DNA from: Rhodoplanes sp.
GTDB lineage: Bacteria > Pseudomonadota > Alphaproteobacteria > Rhizobiales > Xanthobacteraceae
Assembly: GCF_013377085.1 (NCBI RefSeq)
Contig: NZ_JACAAX010000008.1
Coordinates: 87,365 to 151,364 of the forward strand
Length of the DNA: 64,000 nt
Direction: 5' to 3'
Each line of letters begins with the position of its first letter. The stretch's first letter is position 1. Below are positions 44,382-54,233 of the stretch, piece after piece. The notes beneath the pieces are model-generated. The model had not been told where the DNA came from and did no database searches. It saw nothing but the letters and a program-made list of their open reading frames with translations. The translations under genes and the position numbers were made by a program.

Positions 44382-46772
44382 TCACAGCGCCTTGAGGTAT
44401 CGGATCGGCCGCCCCGGCGCGATCGCCTGGGCGGCGGCCACGATGGCGTTGGCGTCGATGCCGTAGTGGCGATAGAGGTCGGGCAGCGAGCCGGTCTGGC
44501 CGAAATGCTCGACGCCGAGCGGCCGGGTGCGATGGCCTGCGACGGCGCCGAGCCAGGCGAGCGTCGCCGGATGCCCGTCCAGCACCGTGACGATGCCGCA
44601 ATGGGACGGCAGCTCGCCCATCAGCCGCTCGATGTGAGATCGCGCGTGCGGAAGGCCGCGTTCTCGCGCGCGGCTCGCCGCCGTCCAGCCGGCGTTGAGC
44701 CGGTCGGCCGAGGTGACGGCGAGCAGCCCGACGTCGCGGCGGTCCTCGGCCATCAGGCCGATCGCCTGGATCGCCTCCGGCGCGACTGCGCCCGTGTAGG
44801 CGACCGCCACCTGGCAGTTCGGCCCGGGCTTTCGCATCCAGTAGGCGCCGTCGATGATGCCCTGCCGCAGCTCGTCGGTCATGGTCCGCTGCGGCTGCTC
44901 CACCGGCCTCGTCGAGAGCCGCAGATAGACCGAGCCGCCGGTCTCGTCGCGCAGCCAGGTGCGCTCGGACGCCTCGCCCTCGCCGTTCCGCTGCACATAG
45001 TCGAACGCGAAGGCCAGGACGGCGGCGACCTCGTCGACGAAGCTCGGCTCGAAGGCGGCGAGGCCGTCCTGCGCCATGCCGATCAGCGGCGTGCCGATCG
45101 ACTGGTGGGCGCCGCCCTCCGGCGCCAGCGTGATGCCGGACGGCGTGCCGGCCAGGATGAAGCGTGCGTCCTGGTAGCAGGCGTAGTTGAGCGCATCGAG
45201 GCCGCGGCAGATGAACGGATCGTAGAGCGTGCCGATCGGAAACAGCCGCTCGCCGTGGATCGAATGCGACAGCCCGAGCGCCGACAGCAGGATGAACAGG
45301 TTCATCTCGGCGATGCCGAGCTCGATGTGCTGACCCTTGGGCGAGAACTCCCAGGTCAGGGTCGAGGGGATGCGTTCGCTCTTGAAGGTGTCGACCATGA
45401 CCTCGCGGGCGAACAGACCACGGCGGTTCACCCAGGCGCCGAGATTGGTCGACATGGTGACGTCGGGCGAGGTGGTGACGACGCGGTCGGCGAAGGGCGA
45501 GTTGTCCTTGCCGATGCCGTTGAGGATCAGCCCAAAGCCCTGCTGGGTCGACATGGTCGGGGCGATCTCGACCGGCAGCGTGGCCGGCACCTCGACATGG
45601 GCGGCCTTCAGGCGGCGTGGGCCGCCTTGCGCAAACGGCACTTTCTTCAGGAAAGTTTGCAGTGCATCGGCGGGCAGTTCTAGGCCCTCAAAAAGATCCC
45701 ACTCGTGGCCGGTGCGGATGCGCATCGCCGTGCGAAAAGTCTCCATCTGGGCCGAGGTCATCAGGCCCGCATGGTTGTCCTTGTGGCCGGCCAGCGGCAG
45801 GCCGTGGCCCTTCACCGTGTAGGTGATGAAGCAGGTCGGCCGGTCGTGATCGATTTTTCCGAACGCCTCCAAGAGCGTCGGCAGGTCATGGCCGGCCAGG
45901 TTGGTCATCAGCCGGCCGAGCTCGTCGTCGGACAGCGAGTCCAGCATGGCGCTCAGCGGCCCCTGGTCGCCGAGATCGTCGGTCAGGCGCCGCCGCCACG
46001 CCGCGCCCCCCTGAAAGGTCAGCGCCGAGTAGAGCTGGTTCGGGCAGGAGTCGATCCAGGCGCGCAGCTTGTCGCCGCCCGGCTGGGCAAAGGCGTGCTC
46101 CAGCAGCACGCCGTATTTGAGGATGACGACGTCCCAGCCGAAGGCGCGGAACAGCTTTTCGTATTGCTCCCAGAGGCCTTCGCGCACCACCGCGTCGAGG
46201 CTCTGGCGGTTGTAGTCGATGATCCACCAGCAGTTCCTAAGCCCCTGCTTCCAGCCCTCTAGCAGCGACTCGAAGATGTTGCCCTCGTCCATCTCGGCGT
46301 CGCCAACCAGCGCGATCATGCGGCCGGCCGGGCGGTCCGCCGCAAAACCGTGGCCGTGCACATAGTCCTGCACCAGCGAGGCGAACAGCGTCTGCGCCAC
46401 CCCGAGCCCGACCGAGCCGGTGGAGAAGTCCACCTCGTCGGAGTCCTTGGTGCGTGACGGATAGCTCTGCGCGCCCTTGTAGCCGCGGAAGTTGGCGAGC
46501 TTGTCCTGGGTCTGGCGGCCGAGCAGATACTGGATGGCGTGGAAGATCGGGCTCGCATGCGGCTTGACGGCGACCCGGTCCTGCGGCCGCAGCACCTGGA
46601 AGTACAGCGCTGTCATGATGGTCGACAGCGACGCGCACGAGGCCTGGTGGCCGCCGACCTTGAGCCCGTCGACATTGTCGCGGACGTGGTTGGCCTCGTG
46701 GATCATCCACGCGGCCAGCCACAGCACCTTGCGCTCGAGCGCGGAGAGAACGTCCAGCGTGTTCGCCGTCAT
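44382..46772 (-). CDS. transketolase-like / pyruvate dehydrogenase E1-type thiamine diphosphate enzyme
   Basis: A 796-residue ThDP enzyme. The cofactor motif reads GDAEMDEGNIFESLLEGWKQ, with WIIDYNRQSLDAVV after it, closer to homodimeric E1 (AceE-like) than to classical transketolase. SHPIFHA-like (ASPIFHAIQYLLGRQ) and central pyrimidine-domain blocks (EFSPKGQHIELGIAEMNLF) are complete. The reaction (2-ketoacid decarboxylation or ketol transfer) cannot be fixed from sequence. No E2/E3 genes are adjacent. The ATG at 46772 is used; a TTG two codons upstream is in frame. Confidence 0.85.
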   Translation of the reverse strand: MTANTLDVLSALERKVLWLAAWMIHEANHVRDNVDGLKVGGHQASCASLSTIMTALYFQVLRPQDRVAVKPHASPIFHAIQYLLGRQTQDKLANFRGYKGAQSYPSRTKDSDEVDFSTGSVGLGVAQTLFASLVQDYVHGHGFAADRPAGRMIALVGDAEMDEGNIFESLLEGWKQGLRNCWWIIDYNRQSLDAVVREGLWEQYEKLFRAFGWDVVILKYGVLLEHAFAQPGGDKLRAWIDSCPNQLYSALTFQGGAAWRRRLTDDLGDQGPLSAMLDSLSDDELGRLMTNLAGHDLPTLLEAFGKIDHDRPTCFITYTVKGHGLPLAGHKDNHAGLMTSAQMETFRTAMRIRTGHEWDLFEGLELPADALQTFLKKVPFAQGGPRRLKAAHVEVPATLPVEIAPTMSTQQGFGLILNGIGKDNSPFADRVVTTSPDVTMSTNLGAWVNRRGLFAREVMVDTFKSERIPSTLTWEFSPKGQHIELGIAEMNLFILLSALGLSHSIHGERLFPIGTLYDPFICRGLDALNYACYQDARFILAGTPSGITLAPEGGAHQSIGTPLIGMAQDGLAAFEPSFVDEVAAVLAFAFDYVQRNGEGEASERTWLRDETGGSVYLRLSTRPVEQPQRTMTDELRQGIIDGAYWMRKPGPNCQVAVAYTGAVAPEAIQAIGLMAEDRRDVGLLAVTSADRLNAGWTAASRARERGLPHARSHIERLMGELPSHCGIVTVLDGHPATLAWLGAVAGHRTRPLGVEHFGQTGSLPDLYRHYGIDANAIVAAAQAIAPGRPIRYLKAL
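44418..44527. repeat. 110-bp direct repeat, intact-gene copy
   Basis: The C-terminal coding part of the transketolase-type gene, repeated at 39789-39898 with three mismatches. The two copies enclose 4519 bp carrying only the AraC-type regulator and the autotransporter. Confidence 0.9.
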
Positions 46773-46967
46773 CGCCAATCCATCCGGGCGGCAGGTCGGC
46801 CGGCCGCGGCCTCGAACGGCCCACGGTCATAATCGGCCGGGGCGCGGACAGCCTGTCGGCGCGCCTGCATCTGCGCGGCAGGATAGAGCGGCCGGACCGG
46901 TGGCTCAAAGCACAATCCAGCCATGGCCGGCGGGCGTCCGGCGCGGACCCCGCCGGCCGGCCGGACC

Positions 46968-47414
46968 TCAGGCCGGCTGCTCGCGGGCGGCCTGGATGGC
47001 GAAGAACAGATAGGCGACGATCATCACGCCGAGGCCGGCCACCACGGCCCACTGGAAGCCGTAGATCAGCGGGAAGAACACCTGCACGACGATCATGGTG
47101 ACGGAGCCGGTCAGCCACACCACGGCGCCCCAGGGTGCCGCGAGCCACAGGCCGACGGCGGCGACCAGGTCGATCACGGCGAAGAACACGGTCGCGGTCT
47201 GCCAGGACAGCGGCTGGGCGTCGAACACCTCGGTCGGCCCGGCCCCGAAACCGCACACCGCCGACCAGTGATAGAGGCCCTTGAGCATGGCGAAGCCGGC
47301 GGCGACCCGTAGAAACAGCACCAGCCGGCTGGCCCAGCCCTCGCGGTCGGGCCGGTAGTCATCGGTGTGGACCGGCGCGAGCTGCTCGATCGGACCGCTG
47401 CCCGTGTCGCTCAC
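46968..47414 (-). CDS. DUF6163-type four-helix membrane protein
   Basis: A 148-residue membrane protein with four hydrophobic segments (LVLFLRVAAGFAMLKGLYHW, TATVFFAVIDLVAAVGLWLA, AVVWLTGSVTMIVVQVFFPL, VAGLGVMIVAYLFFAI). Position beside hemB and composition fit the uncharacterised DUF6163 proteins of Hyphomicrobiales. The GTG at 47414 is preferred because GGGAGGAG lies six bases upstream; no ATG is available at a sensible place. Confidence 0.75.
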   Translation of the reverse strand: MSDTGSGPIEQLAPVHTDDYRPDREGWASRLVLFLRVAAGFAMLKGLYHWSAVCGFGAGPTEVFDAQPLSWQTATVFFAVIDLVAAVGLWLAAPWGAVVWLTGSVTMIVVQVFFPLIYGFQWAVVAGLGVMIVAYLFFAIQAAREQPA

Positions 47415-47519
47415 CGGCGTCTCCTCCCGGACGACCAAGCGGCAGCGGCGCCCGCCCGGCCAGCCGTGTCAGGCAAAAAGAGTGTCAAGGACATGGAACA
47501 CCGATCCAGAACGCGCTAG

Positions 47520-48626
<1,107 letters not shown>

Positions 48627-48637
48627 GGATCGTCTGA

Positions 48638-48657
48638 GGCGCCGGGTCACCGGCGCC
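48638..48657 (+). terminator. hairpin after hemB
   Basis: GGCGCCGG-GTCA-CCGGCGCC is a perfect 8-bp stem 11 bp after the hemB stop. No U-tract follows, so efficiency is doubtful. Confidence 0.4.
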
Positions 48658-48752
48658 CGATGTCCGACCACCCGGACCGTCGTGGTGCGCCGAACGCCCG
48701 TTCCGACCGCTCGGACGGGCGCGCGGCGCACGAAACGCATGCGGAGGGGGAC

Positions 48753-49367
48753 ATGCCGAACCGCAGTGCAGATTACGCGAAGCCGGGCCGCGGGTCCCGC
48801 ATCCTCGTCGTATCGCTGACCTGTGGGGTCGGCCTGATGGGCGCCTGGGTGCTCGCCGCCAACACGGTCCTCAAGGACGGAACCCAGATCCGTGATGTCG
48901 CGACGGCCCTGCTGGCCGCGCGCGACACCACCCCGCCGACCCTGTCGATCCTCAAGGTGGCGTCGGCGCGACACGACGCGACGCCGATCGTGGCCGCAGA
49001 CCCGGTTCCCGCACCGGCAGATGCCGCGCCGTCCGTCGCGGACACGACACCGGCCGACGGCGGAGCGACAACCGAGGAACCGCCCGTGGCCGCCGCCGGC
49101 GAGCCCGCTCCCATGGTGCTGGCTTCCGCCGGAAGTGCCGACTACACGGGCGCGCTCGGGGCCGCGCCGCTGCCTGCCGGGATGCCGGACAGCGTCGAAG
49201 AGGCGTCCGAGGGGCCGCTCGCCGGCCTGGTTCCAATGCCGCGCAAGCGGCCGCTCGTCTCGCTGGTGCCGCTGCCGCGCCCGCGGCCCGAGATCGAGGC
49301 CGTCGCCTCCGCGGCGCCCGCGACGACGATCGCGCCCTGGGAAATCGACAAGCACCAGCCGCAGTGA
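48753..49367 (+). CDS. single-pass membrane protein with Ala/Pro-rich tail, function unknown
   Basis: A 204-residue protein with one N-terminal hydrophobic segment (ILVVSLTCGVGLMGAWVLAA) after a short basic start, then a low-complexity Ala/Pro/Asp region and a C-terminal basic PRP motif pair (PMPRKRPLVSLVPLPRPRP). This suggests an inner-membrane anchored periplasmic tether. The ATG at 48753 with GGAGGGGG seven bases upstream is preferred over the ATG at 48660. I recognise no family. It may share the hemB transcript. Confidence 0.6.
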   Translation: MPNRSADYAKPGRGSRILVVSLTCGVGLMGAWVLAANTVLKDGTQIRDVATALLAARDTTPPTLSILKVASARHDATPIVAADPVPAPADAAPSVADTTPADGGATTEEPPVAAAGEPAPMVLASAGSADYTGALGAAPLPAGMPDSVEEASEGPLAGLVPMPRKRPLVSLVPLPRPRPEIEAVASAAPATTIAPWEIDKHQPQ

Positions 49368-49390
49368 GGCGGGCCTGACCGCAACGCCGA

Positions 49391-49526
49391 TCACCCTCCC
49401 CTGGAGGGGGAGGGTCGACGCGCGAAGCGCGTCGGGGTGGGGTGAAGCCACAGATGCCGGCTTCGCCGATCACCCCCTCCCGGCGGACTTCGTCCGCCGA
49501 CCTCCCCCCTTCAGGGGTAGGTGGGG
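49391..49526. repeat. interspersed palindromic repeat, copy B
   Basis: The first 57 bp are identical to copy C at 63841-63897. Contains a TCACCCTCCCCTGGAGGGGG start, CGCGAAGCGCG inner hairpin, GGGGTGGGGTGAAG, then a complementary CCTCCCCCTTCAGGGG end. It lies between a hypothetical gene and the converging threonine ammonia-lyase gene. Confidence 0.88.
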
Positions 49527-49535
49527 AAGGCCCCT

Positions 49536-50759
49536 CTACGCGATCGCCTTGACGGTCTCGATCTTCTCGGGCTGGTAGCCGTTCTCGGCGAAGGCCTGGA
49601 CGATCTCGTGGGCATGGGCACGGTCGCGCGCCTCGACCGTGACGTCGACCTTGGCGCCCTTGGCCGGCACGTCGAGGAAGAGACGGTGGTGCTCGACCTC
49701 GAGGATGTTGGCGCCGTGCTCGCCCAACAGCGTCGCGATCGACCCCAGCACCCCCGGCCGGTCCGGAATCGTCAGGCGGATCGAGACGATGCGCGACTCG
49801 CGCTCGAGCTCGCGCACCATGATGGACGCGAGAATCCGCGGGTCGATATTGCCGCCGCACAGGACGAGGCCGACCCGCTTGTTGCGGAACCGCTCGGGCC
49901 GCGCCAGCATGGCGGCCAGCCCGGCGGCGCCCGCCCCCTCGGCCATGGTCTTCTGCAGCGTCAGATAAGCGTTCACGGCCCGCTCGAGCTGCGCCTCGTC
50001 GACCAGGATGATGTCGGAGACGAGCTCCTCGATGATCGGCCGGGTGAGCCGCCCGACATTCTTGACTGCGATGCCCTCGGCCAGCGTCGGGCCGCCGATC
50101 GGCCGATCCTCGCCCGCGATGACGTTGCGCATCGACGGATAGAGCGCCGCCTCCACCCCGACGACCTCGATCTCGGGCCGGATGCCGCGGGCCGCGACAG
50201 CGTTGCCGGCGATCAGGCCGCCGCCGCCGATCGGGATCACCAGGACGTCGAGATCCGGCACGGTGGCCAGCATCTCGATCGCGACCGTCCCCTGCCCGGC
50301 GATGATGTGCGGGTCGTCGTAAGGGTGGACCAGGGTCAGCCCCTCGGCCGCCATGATCGTCTCGACGCGGCGCTGCGCCTCCGCGAGCGTCTCGCCGTCG
50401 AGCACCACGGTGGCGCCGAACGCCTTGGTCGAGGCGACCTTCACGAAGGGCGTGGTCTCCGGCATCACGATGGTGGCCGGCACGCCGAGCCGCTGGGCGT
50501 GATAGGCGACCGCCTGGGCGTGATTGCCGGCCGACATGGTGATGACGCCGCGCCGGCGCGCCTCCTCGTCCAGCGAGGCGAGCTTCACGAACGCGCCGCG
50601 GTCCTTGAAAGAGTTGGTGACCTGCAGGTTCTCGTATTTGACGAACACCTCGGCCCCGGTCAGCGCCGAGAGCCGCGGCGCCGGCAACATGGGGGTCGCC
50701 AGCACCTGGCCCTGCAGGATGCGGCGGGCGGCCTCGACAGCGACCAGCGTGACCGTCAC
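49536..50759 (-). CDS. ilvA: threonine ammonia-lyase with C-terminal ACT domain
   Basis: A 407-residue PLP enzyme (threonine to 2-oxobutanoate plus ammonia). The PLP lysine sits in QVTNSFKDRGAF; the phosphate loop is VIPIGGGGLIAGNAVA; MSAGNHAQAVAYHAQ is the substrate-binding block. An ACT regulatory domain (RIVSIRLTIPDRPGVLGSIA) closes the protein, suggesting allosteric control. The GTG at 50759 is preceded by GGGAGG. It may be biosynthetic or catabolic; no ilv genes are near. Confidence 0.93.
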   Translation of the reverse strand: MTVTLVAVEAARRILQGQVLATPMLPAPRLSALTGAEVFVKYENLQVTNSFKDRGAFVKLASLDEEARRRGVITMSAGNHAQAVAYHAQRLGVPATIVMPETTPFVKVASTKAFGATVVLDGETLAEAQRRVETIMAAEGLTLVHPYDDPHIIAGQGTVAIEMLATVPDLDVLVIPIGGGGLIAGNAVAARGIRPEIEVVGVEAALYPSMRNVIAGEDRPIGGPTLAEGIAVKNVGRLTRPIIEELVSDIILVDEAQLERAVNAYLTLQKTMAEGAGAAGLAAMLARPERFRNKRVGLVLCGGNIDPRILASIMVRELERESRIVSIRLTIPDRPGVLGSIATLLGEHGANILEVEHHRLFLDVPAKGAKVDVTVEARDRAHAHEIVQAFAENGYQPEKIETVKAIA

Positions 50760-50891
50760 GATCGCACCTCCCGCCCGGCCGACACGGTGTGCCGGCCTGC
50801 CCCTCTTGCGGGGGGCGCCACGCACGGCCATTTCGGAGAGCGCAGGCTCGCGCCGCCCGGGCCCGGGCGGCCACGGCCGCTGAGGAGCAGC

Positions 50892-51479
50892 ATGACATAC
50901 GCGAATTCCGACCGGCCCGGCGACCCGTATCCGGGGGAACCGTATCCTGGCGAGCGACCGGCCGGCGACCGGTCGGCGGCAGACCGGCGGCCGCCTTTGG
51001 ACCCGTTCCTGGAGCCCGAGCTGTTCGAGGGCGTGCTGCCCCGGCGCGTGATCGCGTTCATGATCGACGTCGTCGTCCTTTTCGTTCCGGTGGTCGCGTT
51101 CACGATCTTCGTCTTCCTGTTCGGGATCGTGACGCTCGGTCTCGGCTGGGCCCTGTACTGGCTGCTCGGCCCGGCGACCGTGGTCTGGGCGCTGGTCTAC
51201 TATGGGATGACGCTCGGGGGACCCGAATCGGCCACCCTCGGTATGCGGATGGTGGACCTGGAAATGCGAACCTCCTATGGCTCGCCGTCGTATTTTGTCC
51301 TCGGGGCCGTCCATGCGGTGGTGTTCTGGGTGTCGGTCTCGGCCCTGTCGCCGCTGGTGCTGCTGGTCTGCTTTTTCAATCACCGCCGGCGGCTGCTCCA
51401 TGATATCCTGCTCGGCACGGTGGTGATCAACAACGAGCAGCGTGCACGGCGCCTGCGGGCGGTCGGCCCGGCCCTTTGA
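50892..51479 (+). CDS. RDD family membrane protein
   Basis: A 195-residue membrane protein with a Pro-rich N-terminal segment containing the repeat GDPYPGEPYPGERP, then an RDD domain: RRVIAFMIDVVVLFVPVVAF (the Arg-Asp-Asp helix 1), TLGMRMVDLEMRTS and RRRLLHDILLGTVVI. The transport role of RDD proteins is variable. GAGGAGCAGC precedes the ATG. It lies just upstream of bpt, a neighbourhood common in Hyphomicrobiales. Confidence 0.88.
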   Translation: MTYANSDRPGDPYPGEPYPGERPAGDRSAADRRPPLDPFLEPELFEGVLPRRVIAFMIDVVVLFVPVVAFTIFVFLFGIVTLGLGWALYWLLGPATVVWALVYYGMTLGGPESATLGMRMVDLEMRTSYGSPSYFVLGAVHAVVFWVSVSALSPLVLLVCFFNHRRRLLHDILLGTVVINNEQRARRLRAVGPAL

Positions 51480-51580
51480 GACGACATGGTTTTCGGAGCA
51501 AGACCCGGTTGCAGCGGCCCGATGGGCGAGCGTGAGCCGATGGGGCGGCACCATGATGGGCGCCGCGCGCGGTGGGCGTC

Positions 51581-52324
51581 GTGACCCAGCATTCCCGCGA
51601 TACGCCGCAATTCTATCTGACGGCGCCGTCGCCCTGCCCATATCTGCCCGGCCGCGAGGAACGCAAGGTCTTCACCCATCTGGTCGGCGAGCGCGCCGGC
51701 GACCTCAACAACCTGCTCACCCATGGCGGCTTCCGGCGCAGCCAGTCGATCGCCTATCGGCCGGCCTGCGAGGGCTGCCGCGGCTGCGTCTCGGTCCGGG
51801 TGGCGGTCGCCGACTTCCAGCCGACCCGCAACATGCGCCGGGTGCTCGACCGCAATCACGACCTCGCCGGCGAGATGCGGGTCGCGGTGCCGACCTCGGA
51901 GCAATACGGCGTGTTCCGCGCCTATCTCGACGCCCGTCACCAGGACGGCGGCATGGCCGACATGACGGTGCTCGACTACGCCATGATGATCGAGGACAGC
52001 CACGTCGACACGCGGCTGGTCGAGTATCGCCGGCGCGGCGCCGAGACCGGGTTCGGCCGGCGGGGCGAGCTTCTGGCCGTCAGCCTCACCGACGTCCTCA
52101 AGGACGGGCTGTCGATGGTCTACTCGTATTTCGAGCCGGATGAAGGAAGCCGCTCGCTCGGCACCCTGATGATCCTCGACCATATCGCCCGCGCCCGCGC
52201 CATGGGGCTGGCCTATGTCTATCTCGGCTATTGGGTGAACGGCTCGCGGAAGATGGACTACAAGGCCCGCTTCCTGCCGCAGGAGCGCCTCGGCCCCGAG
52301 GGCTGGGACCTGGTGGAGCGCTGA
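51581..52324 (+). CDS. bpt: aspartate/glutamate leucyltransferase (Bpt/Ate)
   Basis: A 247-residue aminoacyl-tRNA--protein transferase of the N-degron pathway: [20 protein letters not shown], the Cys cluster [26 protein letters not shown] and [20 protein letters not shown] are all diagnostic. It would add leucine to N-terminal Asp/Glu substrates. The GTG at 51581 gives VTQHSRDTP, matching family starts; a GTG three codons upstream is less likely. Confidence 0.95.
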   Translation: MTQHSRDTPQFYLTAPSPCPYLPGREERKVFTHLVGERAGDLNNLLTHGGFRRSQSIAYRPACEGCRGCVSVRVAVADFQPTRNMRRVLDRNHDLAGEMRVAVPTSEQYGVFRAYLDARHQDGGMADMTVLDYAMMIEDSHVDTRLVEYRRRGAETGFGRRGELLAVSLTDVLKDGLSMVYSYFEPDEGSRSLGTLMILDHIARARAMGLAYVYLGYWVNGSRKMDYKARFLPQERLGPEGWDLVER

Positions 52325-52496
52325 GTCGAACTGCGACGGTTTGCTCCGCTCCTCCGCGCGAACCCGGGCACTCAGCGCCTGAGGGCCCCGCAGTCCCGCT
52401 TGCGCGGAGCTCAGCGGGTCCAGAGATCTCGGAACTATTAATAATTATTACATATACTTAGAGAACCATCTTCAACTTCTGCGCGAGCACACGAAG

Positions 52497-52522
52497 GGCG
52501 GCCCGGCACGCGCCGGACCGCC
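52497..52522 (-). terminator. hairpin downstream of the caspase-like gene
   Basis: GGCGGCCCGGC-4 nt-GCCGGACCGCC has 11-bp arms with one mismatch, 14 bp beyond the caspase-like stop. An A+T-rich stretch (52435-52463) lies on the bpt side. Confidence 0.5.
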
Positions 52523-52535
52523 TCGGTCGTGGGCG

Positions 52536-54059
52536 CTAACGCCCGAGCCCCATCGGCGAGCCGCGCTGGAAGCCTCCCGACCCGCCGGACGGCCCAACCG
52601 GACCGTGCGAATGGCCGCTGGGACCGACGCTCGGCCCGCTCGGCCCATGCGACGGACCATGCGGTATCATTCCGCCGCCGATGATGCCGATGCCGATCGA
52701 GATCGGCGGACCGGACGGTCCCGCATGCGGCGGGGGCGGCGGCGGACCGTCGTCGCGGACCGTGGTGCGCTTCACGGTCTTGGTGCTCTTCTTCTCGCTC
52801 CTCTCGGTGCGGCGCAGCTCACGCCTGGTCGGCTGCACCGGGGGAGCGCAGATGCACGGCGCCGCGATCTGGATCGGCGTCGCGATGGCGATCTGCCGGT
52901 TGCTGGCCCGGCCGAACAACCGCTGCGCGGTGCCGAACAGGTCAGTGCCGGGGTTCTGGGTCATGAACAGCTCGAAAGACGCCGGCGTGTTTACCGTGAC
53001 GGCCGTGTACCAGGCGACCATCACCTTGCGGCGATCGACGATCTCACGCACCCGGGTCTGGAACGGCGCCGCGGAGAAGAGCTGCAGATAGGCCTGGTAG
53101 GCCTCCAGCGAGTCCTCGCGGATCACCTGCTCGTAGGCCTCGAACTGCGACTTGGCCTTGAGCTCGTTGCGCCACGAGTCGACCGAGCGCACCGCGGTGC
53201 GCGGCCCGCCGACGGCGGCGACCTTCTGGCCGGCTGCCCCGCCCCCGGCCTTGCCGGCCGGCGGCTTGGTGTCGGTCGCCGCGACGACCGGCGCCGACGA
53301 GGTCGACACGCCGGGGAAAAAGGCGAAGTCGGTGGTCAGCGACGAGCTTTCCCACGGGGTCTGGCGGCCCGCCGTCGCCTGGTGGACGGCGTAGCGCACC
53401 CGCTTGAACGCCTGCTCGATCGGAACGCCCGGTTCCTTGGCGACCGTGAGCAGCGCGCCCGTATAGGGGCTGTTCGCCCCCGCCCCGTCCTCGGCCTCCG
53501 AGCCCGGGGCGGTCGAGTAGGAGACGATCGAGCCGGCCGGAGCGTCGACGATGGCGAGGCCGCGGCCGACCACCTTGTTGATCTCGGAGAACGGGTTGTT
53601 GCGGCAGGCGTCGATCAGGACGATGCGGGTCTTGCTCGGCACCGCGGCAAGGGCATTCATCACGTCGGCGAGCCGCACGGTCTGCAGCGGCACGTCGGCC
53701 TCACGCGAAATCCGCGCGTCGACCGGCACCAGAAAGTTCTCGCCGTCGACCTGCAGGCCGTGGCCCGCATAGAACACCAGGGCGACCGTGTCCTGGCCCT
53801 TCTCGGCGACGCGGGCCGCGAAGTCGCCGATCGCGCGCCGCATCTCGGCCTGACCGAGATCCGGCGCCGTGGCCACCTCGAAGCCGGCCGCCGTCAGGAG
53901 CTCGGCCATGGCCTTCGCGTCATTGGCCGGATTGGGGAGCTCCGCCACGGCCTGATAGGCCGAGTTTCCGATCACCAGAGCCATTCGGGGCTCTGCTGCC
54001 GCGGCGCCAAAGGCGACACTTGCGCCCAGCGCCGCGACCGTCAGCATCCGCCACGCCAT
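52536..54059 (-). CDS. secreted caspase-like protease (peptidase C14, orthocaspase)
   Basis: A 507-residue protein with a signal peptide (MAWRMLTVAALGASVAFGAA, ending AAA). A C14 domain follows: RMALVIGNSAYQAVAELPNP, His100 in LVFYAGHGLQ and Cys152 in IVLIDACRNNPF, giving the complete His-Cys dyad. After it come a helical region with WRNELKAKSQFEAYEQVI and a low-complexity tail rich in Pro, His, Gly and Ser (HGPSHGPSGPS, preceded by a run of six prolines). Substrate is unknown; Arg/Lys specificity is known for related enzymes. It is divergent from a secreted unknown protein. Confidence 0.9.
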   Translation of the reverse strand: MAWRMLTVAALGASVAFGAAAAEPRMALVIGNSAYQAVAELPNPANDAKAMAELLTAAGFEVATAPDLGQAEMRRAIGDFAARVAEKGQDTVALVFYAGHGLQVDGENFLVPVDARISREADVPLQTVRLADVMNALAAVPSKTRIVLIDACRNNPFSEINKVVGRGLAIVDAPAGSIVSYSTAPGSEAEDGAGANSPYTGALLTVAKEPGVPIEQAFKRVRYAVHQATAGRQTPWESSSLTTDFAFFPGVSTSSAPVVAATDTKPPAGKAGGGAAGQKVAAVGGPRTAVRSVDSWRNELKAKSQFEAYEQVIREDSLEAYQAYLQLFSAAPFQTRVREIVDRRKVMVAWYTAVTVNTPASFELFMTQNPGTDLFGTAQRLFGRASNRQIAIATPIQIAAPCICAPPVQPTRRELRRTERSEKKSTKTVKRTTVRDDGPPPPPPHAGPSGPPISIGIGIIGGGMIPHGPSHGPSGPSVGPSGHSHGPVGPSGGSGGFQRGSPMGLGR

Positions 54060-54085
54060 GTCCGCACCTCCGTTGGTTCTGAAAT

Positions 54086-54113
54086 GTCTTGTCGGACTTA
54101 CGTCTTGTCGGAC
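54086..54113. promoter_or_regulatory. 12-bp direct repeat in divergent promoter region
   Basis: GTCTTGTCGGAC occurs twice, at 54086-54097 and 54102-54113, with a 16-bp period, in the 174-bp gap between the caspase-like gene and the divergent secreted-protein gene. It may be a regulator binding site. Confidence 0.4.
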
Positions 54114-54233
54114 GACCACCACGGAAGGTTCGAACCGTCGGCGCGGATTGCCGCACTCGGTTTGATGGCCGTCAAGAAATCCGCACTTTCGTGCCACAAC
54201 ACCGAAGGACCCTCGGCCAGGAGACCGTCCCTC

